The notes under the pieces were generated by a model, which was not told the DNA's origin, made no database searches, and saw only the letters and a program-made list of their open reading frames with translations. Positions 58,615 through 64,000 of a stretch of DNA of 64,000 nt are shown piece after piece. The translations under genes and the position numbers were made by a program. Positions within the stretch are counted from its first letter, which is position 1; every line of letters begins with the position of its first letter. Origin of the DNA: Asterella californica (Eukaryota > Streptophyta > Marchantiopsida > Marchantiales > Aytoniaceae); the NCBI GenBank assembly GCA_036924285.1, contig JAYKYS010000011.1:8060001-8124000 (forward strand), given 5' to 3'.

Positions 58615-60920
58615 ATGTCGATGCATCCTCGAGGGTTGGTGTTACTCGCAGCAGAGTTGGCCGAGGCCAAACCCTTCCTCAAGGAGTTGGGTCTCGACTT
58701 CTTCATGTGGGATTGGAACCTCGTCGACCAGGGTCTTCTAGAGGAGGTTTGGGCAGCCTTACCGCCTCGCAACCGTGTAACTACGAAGGCAGGAGTAGCT
58801 CGAGGAAGACCATCTTCCTAGACCAAAGATTGGTGGCGTAGGGCCTTTCACAGGCCAGAATCTGAGAACCGAGGTTGTTGGCTCGAGAAGAAGATCTTAC
58901 TCATGATCTCGAGTAGATGACATGTGCCGGGGAACACATCTTGTCTCTTCCTGGAGGATAGGCAGGGAAGAAACTGATGGAAGGTTGAATCTTACCAGGA
59001 GCCGCGGAAGCGTCTTCTGGCGAAGTTGTTCCTTCACCTCTTTCATAAGGGGAAGGCGTAGAAGACGAGGTACCTTGGAGATCAGGACGTGGAGTTCCTG
59101 GAAGCAATGTGCGCGGAAGAGAATGTCAACTGGGGTGCGTTCTTCCACGCGTATGTACATGCAGAGCTGGTGTACTTAGGTACCCCGGCTGGATGACATC
59201 TTACTCCGTTCTTCTGTTACCTGTACGTAGCCAAGGGGGATCTCACGGCAGATCAGTTGGCAAGATATGGACCAGCAGGGCAGCAGGAGGCGAAGGAGGA
59301 GACCTCGGGAGAAGACGACCGAGCAGCAGCAATGACTCTCCCTCCCACTCTGATGCCGCAGATGAGACCCGGTACTCATCAGAAGACCCTTCTGGTGAGG
59401 GAAGACGATTCCAGTGGATCGGAAGACGCGACACCACCAAGGAAGATGGGTCCTAGGAACGTGCCTAGGAAGACCACCTCCTTCCCAATCATTCACTCTG
59501 GATCGGAGTCCGACTCACAGGAGGAGTTCTTGAGTACCCGAGTTGAGCAGAAGACCGCTTCTGCAACACAAGGGAGTCTTCCGAAGACTCCAGAAGACGA
59601 AAGATGGATGGATACTCCTACTGCGATGCGAGGAAGCGCAGTAAAGAGGACCGCTTCCGCCATGAGGAGAGATCTTCCACCTCGGAAGATGAGAAGAGTA
59701 GCTTCTTCTCGCGAGCAGAAGCAGAAGATCATAGTGGTGGAAGAGACACCCTTGTCTCCGGAAGACAATGTCAACACCTCAGATCGGATTGTGGAGATGA
59801 GTCTGTCTTCCGCAGGAAGAAGACTGGAGGAGTTCAGTGCCTTCTTCCGCTCAGAGATCCAGTCAGCTATGGAGTTGATCGAGAAGAGAGGGAAGGTACA
59901 AGAGAAGCCCTTACAGCCTGGATTCGGTCTGCGCACCCTGATGCGGCAGGAAGAAGGCCAGAAGAAGGAAGAAGCGCTGGAAGCCAACCTCCGCACCACG
60001 GAGAAGCTCGCAGCGAAGTACAAGACAGAAGCAGCCACTTCTGCCAAGGAGCTAGTGCAGCTGAGGAAGAGCAACCAGGAGTTGCAAGCGCGTTTACGAT
60101 AGCGCGACCAGGAGGTTTGCGAGTGCGGGATAAGATCACCGCCCTTGCAGAGGAGAGGACGACATGAAAGACACTACGGGAAGTCGCAAAAGCGCAGACT
60201 GCATCCGAGAAGACGCAGCGAGAAGCAGCGGAAGCTCGTGCGCAGGAGATGTTAGTTCAGTCGCTGGAAGCGCTTCGGAAGAAGTTCAACTTCACCGCGG
60301 GTAGGAAGCTTCTTACCTTAGCTAGAGAATGGGACGACGAGTCCAAGACGATGTTGGTAGAGTGCAAGGAGAGCATGTTCAGATATTTGGATCGACAGAT
60401 AGAGAGAGTGAAGACACTCTATGGTCTTCCCTTGAATCCGCCACCTGCAACTGCACCTTCTCGAGCCCCAGCACCATCGACTGGATCTGAATTGGAGAAA
60501 GAGGAGTTCGACCTCGCTGTCCACTTGGTAGTGACAGCGTTGGAAGTCGAGAAGATTCCGGAAGAAGCCCCGGAAGACAAGGTGTCTTCTGGAAGATAGG
60601 AAGAAAAGTTGTCTTCCCAAGTATTCCGTGTGGAGGATGCGACTTCCTCGGACCCCTATGAGGTCACCATGGCTCCCAATGTCGGACTAGTGTCTCAGAA
60701 GAGCAAGGAAGCACAAGTAGACCCAGCTTTCCAGAAGACGCTTCCGTCTTCCGAAGCAGAAGCCGAAGCAAGAGCAGCAGAGCCAGCGATGAACGATGAG
60801 GAGGAAGTCACCTCAGTGACACCCGAGGTAATTGCAGGGCTTTCCAGTTTATCAGAAGCAGAGTTAGTAGTTCCGATAGGAGCAGATCAGATAGAGATTG
60901 TCTCCGAGCAATCAGAGTAG
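58615..60920 (+). pseudogene. Long coiled-coil protein of unknown family, eight premature stops
   Basis: One frame runs from ATG 58615 to 60102 with TAG or TGA codons at 58819, 58918, 58975, 59059, 59194 and 60100, and no indel. A frame change follows at about 60,103-60,128. The frame then continues to a final TAG at 60918, with two more early stops at 60165 and 60597. Residues 1-60 (LAEAKPFLKELGLDFFMWDW) and the part around 59,110-59,260 (NWGAFFHAYVHAELVYLG, FFCYLYVAKGDLTADQLARY) look folded. Then comes a Ser/Glu/Arg-rich middle with a basic PPRKMRR patch, a long coiled coil (59,820-60,400) and an acidic tail. The layout could be a Gag-like or structural protein of a mobile element, but I recognise no family. 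Confidence 0.6.
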
Positions 60921-61150
60921 GTAGCTAACGTAGGAGACAAGTTGAAGTTTCCAAACTTAGCAAAGAACCGAACATGCTATCTTAGGGGTGGCATTTCTAG
61001 TGTAAATTTAGTTGGGCAGCCATGTGCCAGTGTAGGAAGCACAAGAATAGGAAGGGGAAACCGCTTGCATGTGGAGGGGCAGCTTTTCTCTCCGTGGTGG
61101 TGGTTCTCTTTGTTTTCTCGTGGCAGGGGCATAAGTAGGATCGAAGAGTA

Positions 61151-61205
61151 GGATTTTAGACACACATTACACACACATTACACACACAGGACACATTACA
61201 CAGGA
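61151..61205. repeat. ACACATTAC microsatellite-like block
   Basis: ACACATTACAC is repeated at least three times with small variations (about 61,160-61,203). A (CA)n-like GCGCGCACACAC block follows at about 61,238. Confidence 0.8.
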
Positions 61206-62330
61206 GATGCGCACTAAGTACGTTGTTGTGTATTGTGCGCGCACACACTACACCCGATGTTAGAGACATACGAATAGATTGGGATTATACCGGAGGGGTC
61301 TGCATGCTCGTTATCAGCAGTGGTTGGAAGATGTAAATAGAGGTAGTGGACAGTCTAGGAGCAGGGAACGGCATCCTCGTGCAATCCTGTTGGCTAGACT
61401 GGTGTGTCGAGGAGTAGGAGCAGGAAGTAGAGGGAGTGAGCTTCCCAATGCCAATGTGACTTCTTCTCGGGAAATGGATTGCTGATTTGAGTGCAGAAGC
61501 TTTGTCTATATCTTCTGGGTGGTGGGTTTTCTTGTATTCACTCCCGATTGTGCATGAGAATCGTTCTTCTTGAGTGGCGGTGACTGTCAGCAGTTGTGCA
61601 GATTCGCAGCTTGGCTCGTCCAGTAGAGCACTTCGGATCTACGTACGGACGGTCTTATAGGTAAGAAATCTCAGAAGACAGAGTAGTCGGAGCAGCGAGA
61701 GAAGAAGAAAGAAGCCTTCTTACCACAGCAGAAGACGACATCCTCAAGTAGAAGACTGTGCAACTGTGCGCACGTTTGTTGTCTTCCTCCTCAAACTATT
61801 ACAAGCAGGGATGGCTTGTTAGTCAGGATCTGGACTAGAAGCCTGTCGGAATCTTAATTTCTCCTTTTCATCTTGTTTTTCTTTTGTTTGGATTTTCCTT
61901 TCTTCCCCATCTTCTTACCTTCTTCTAGTGAGCTTCCGAGACTTCTATTGAGCTTCCGTGAAGGTGAATGTCGTTGTAGTGCTATAAGAAGACCATTTCC
62001 GTAGGCAGAAGTCTGGGAAGGCTACATGGGGCATACACCCTGTGATTAATCTAATCCGTTGGAATGTGAGAGAGAGAATAAGGTGTAACAACCGATTCTA
62101 GTCGACTTCTGCGAAGCAGGAGCGGTCTTCTGGAGGTGTGAGAAGCCGAGTTGAACCCCCAGAAGCCGAGGATTGCTTCGGGAAGATGATACTGAGAAGA
62201 TCGAAAGAAGTGACCTGGAAGCATGAAGCGTCTTCCCGAGCTTCTCTGTGAATAGTTGTGTGATATTTTAGTTAGTAGTTGTTTGTTTAGGTCCAGAGCA
62301 CCTTTTGGCAAGTCTGGAAGACGCGTGGTT

Positions 62331-63101
62331 TTGTGAGAAGACGGGATTTCTAAACAAAACCCGTGTGTTTCTGTGTTTGAACAGATCTTAGAACTTAGAG
62401 CAGCGTTACTTGTGCAAATCCTTTGTGGGAACGATATCTTGTATACTAAATGGGCAAAAGGAGTAATCCTGCGACACTACACAGTTGCTTCTTCAAAGAT
62501 GAGAGACCCATTATTATTTGATCATACAACCAATCTTTTTGGTTTTTCACACTTTTGTTATCGGGCCATCCCTTTACTAAACCTAGGTAAGATATTTGAT
62601 CTAATTTCATCCAACATTATTTATAATACTCATTTATATATATGATTGGTAATAAAATCATATATATATTATTTTAACTCAATTGTGATAACAACACATG
62701 TTTCTTGCACTAAGAATAAAAGTATACAGCTAAGACCATATAACTTTTATTTTAAACAAATAATTCAAGAATAATTAATTATAAATATTGTATAAAATAA
62801 ATTACTGTAAATATTGCATAAAAAAATTACTGTAAATAATGATGATATATTTTCTCAATTTATGTATAACCAACTTGAAATTTAGTATACGTTATGAAGT
62901 AGATTAATGACCAATAGAGTAATGATAAAAGGATAAAAGATGACATATGTATAATCTCATTAATGATCATATATATTTTTATATAAAACTGAATGATATA
63001 ATATTGCTTATCTTTAAAGTACATACTTTAAAATTTTTGAGAAATATATATAAATTTTATTTATAAGAATCACAAGTGGTATCTAGATTTAAATCCAGTG
63101 A
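62331..63101. other. AT-rich, no supported gene
   Basis: Composition returns to AT-rich directly after the GAAGAC island. A 90-codon plus frame (62373-62645) has no recognisable features. Confidence 0.4.
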
Positions 63102-64000
63102 TCCTCTTGAGATGATGTAATTTTTACCACACCTCTAATTGACAAACATCAATCAAACCAATTACTTGTCAAACGTAAAAGATTCATAAATTTGCTTGAT
63201 CACCATATATAGATTCACTATATTTAATCATATCTTTGTCATTCAGATCAATTTTGTCAAAACATTTTTGTCTGTTTGTGTTTTGTACTGTTCGACATAT
63301 CGATTGACATGTATACATGAATACATGTCAAAGTGCCGCTTGAGACGACATGTCTAGTATGTTGGTCTGTGTAACTACATCTCCAATCTTCATCCTTATA
63401 TCTAGACAAGCACCATAGAGTTCTTCCCGCATGTTCTTCCTCTTGAGATGATGTAATTTTTACCACACCTCTAATTGACAAACATCAATCAAACCAATTA
63501 CTTGTCAAACGTAAAAGATTCATAAATTTGCTTGATCACCATATATAGATTCACTATATTTAATCATATCTTTGTCATTCAGATCAATTTTGTCAAAACA
63601 TTTTTGTCTGTTTGTGTTTTGTACTGTTCGACATATCGATTGACATGTATACATGAATACATATCAAAGTTCCGCTTGAGACGACATGTCTAGTATGTTG
63701 GTCTGTGTAACTACATCTCCAATCTTCATCCTTATATCTAGACAAGCACCATAGAGTTCTTCCCGCATGTTCTTCCTCTTGAGATGATGTAATTTTTACC
63801 ACACATCTAATTGACAAACATCAATCAAACCAATTACTTGTCAAATGTAAAAGATTCATAAATTTGCTTGATCACCATATATAGATTCACTATATTTGAT
63901 CATATCTTTGTCGTTCAGATCAATTTTGTCAAAATATTTTTGTCTGTTTGTGTTTTGTACTGTTCGACATATCGATTGACATGTATACATGAATACATGT
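63102..64000. repeat. 336-bp satellite array, 2.7 copies, continuing past the window
   Basis: TCCTCTTGAGATGATGTAAT recurs at 63102, 63438 and 63774, exactly 336 bp apart. Copies differ at a few sites (for example CATGTCAAAGTGCC against CATATCAAAGTTCC). Each unit has an inverted repeat GACATGTAT/ATACATGTC. A 74-codon minus frame repeats with the unit; it is a by-product of the satellite and not a gene. Confidence 0.95.

Larger units (their letters stand above)
56750..62330. other. GAAGAC/GTCTTC-rich island
   Basis: From about 56,810 to 62,330 the hexamer GAAGAC or its complement is extremely frequent on both strands, in coding and non-coding parts, together with GGAAGCG and CTTCCGG. In 56818-56894 alone there are six: 56818, 56828, 56842, 56864, 56871 and 56889. 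The flanking DNA on both sides is AT-rich and nearly free of the motif. The island is sharply bounded, so it is probably one inserted or foreign-type element. It includes the protein pseudogene at 58615-60920. Confidence 0.75.

Noticed and set aside
63257..63817. Repeated 74-codon minus frame as a gene family
   Set aside because: It recurs only with the 336-bp satellite period and contains no recognisable domain.

Overview
The window is nuclear DNA of a eukaryote. The best guess is the green-plant lineage, perhaps a bryophyte or another early-diverging land plant. The reasons are spliceosomal-type introns, a fragment resembling plant inositol-tetrakisphosphate 1-kinase, tandem box C/D snoRNAs and mostly dead mobile elements in AT-rich DNA. 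The placement is inference. I find no intact host protein gene, no prokaryotic features and no organelle genes.

Layout. 1-7.2 kb: degenerate short tandem repeats, then AT-rich DNA with several perfect hairpins. 7,239-19,192: 4.49 tandem copies of a 2,661-bp unit, each carrying the same broken minus-strand PIF1-type helicase fused to an endonuclease/exonuclease/phosphatase (EEP) domain. 19,193-34,103: on the same strand, the upstream part of the same element: a Cys-rich zinc module, an OTU-type cysteine protease domain and, further upstream, an RPA-like OB-fold gene with two clear introns. Together these suggest a Helentron (Helitron-type rolling-circle transposon) that has lost its HUH/Rep core. 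A 10.3-kb Ty3/gypsy LTR retrotransposon (20,540-30,839, minus strand, target duplication ACGC) sits inside the OTU domain. Its LTRs are nearly identical but its interior carries many nonsense codons and frameshifts.

34.1-49 kb: a duplicated 0.5-kb module, coiled-coil gene fragments, two exon-like pieces of an ITPK-like kinase, and three tandem copies of a box C/D snoRNA whose guide matches 25S/28S rRNA. 49,134-49,895: a broken minus-strand HUH-type replication initiator (HLHFQ and YCLK motifs), most like the Reps of Replitron transposons. 50-52.4 kb: higher-GC DNA with an LTR-like remnant. 52.5-56.7 kb: AT-rich DNA with a hairpin repeat family. 56.75-62.3 kb: an island extremely rich in GAAGAC/GTCTTC that carries a long coiled-coil protein pseudogene with eight premature TAG/TGA codons. 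63.1-64 kb: a 336-bp satellite running off the window.

The main biology is nested mobile elements of three replication types: rolling-circle Helentron, LTR retrotransposon and HUH Replitron-like. They share a decay style dominated by TAG/TGA codons, which fits cytosine deamination. The most unusual structure is the A-B-A-B-A higher-order tandem array of an already dead helicase-endonuclease module.
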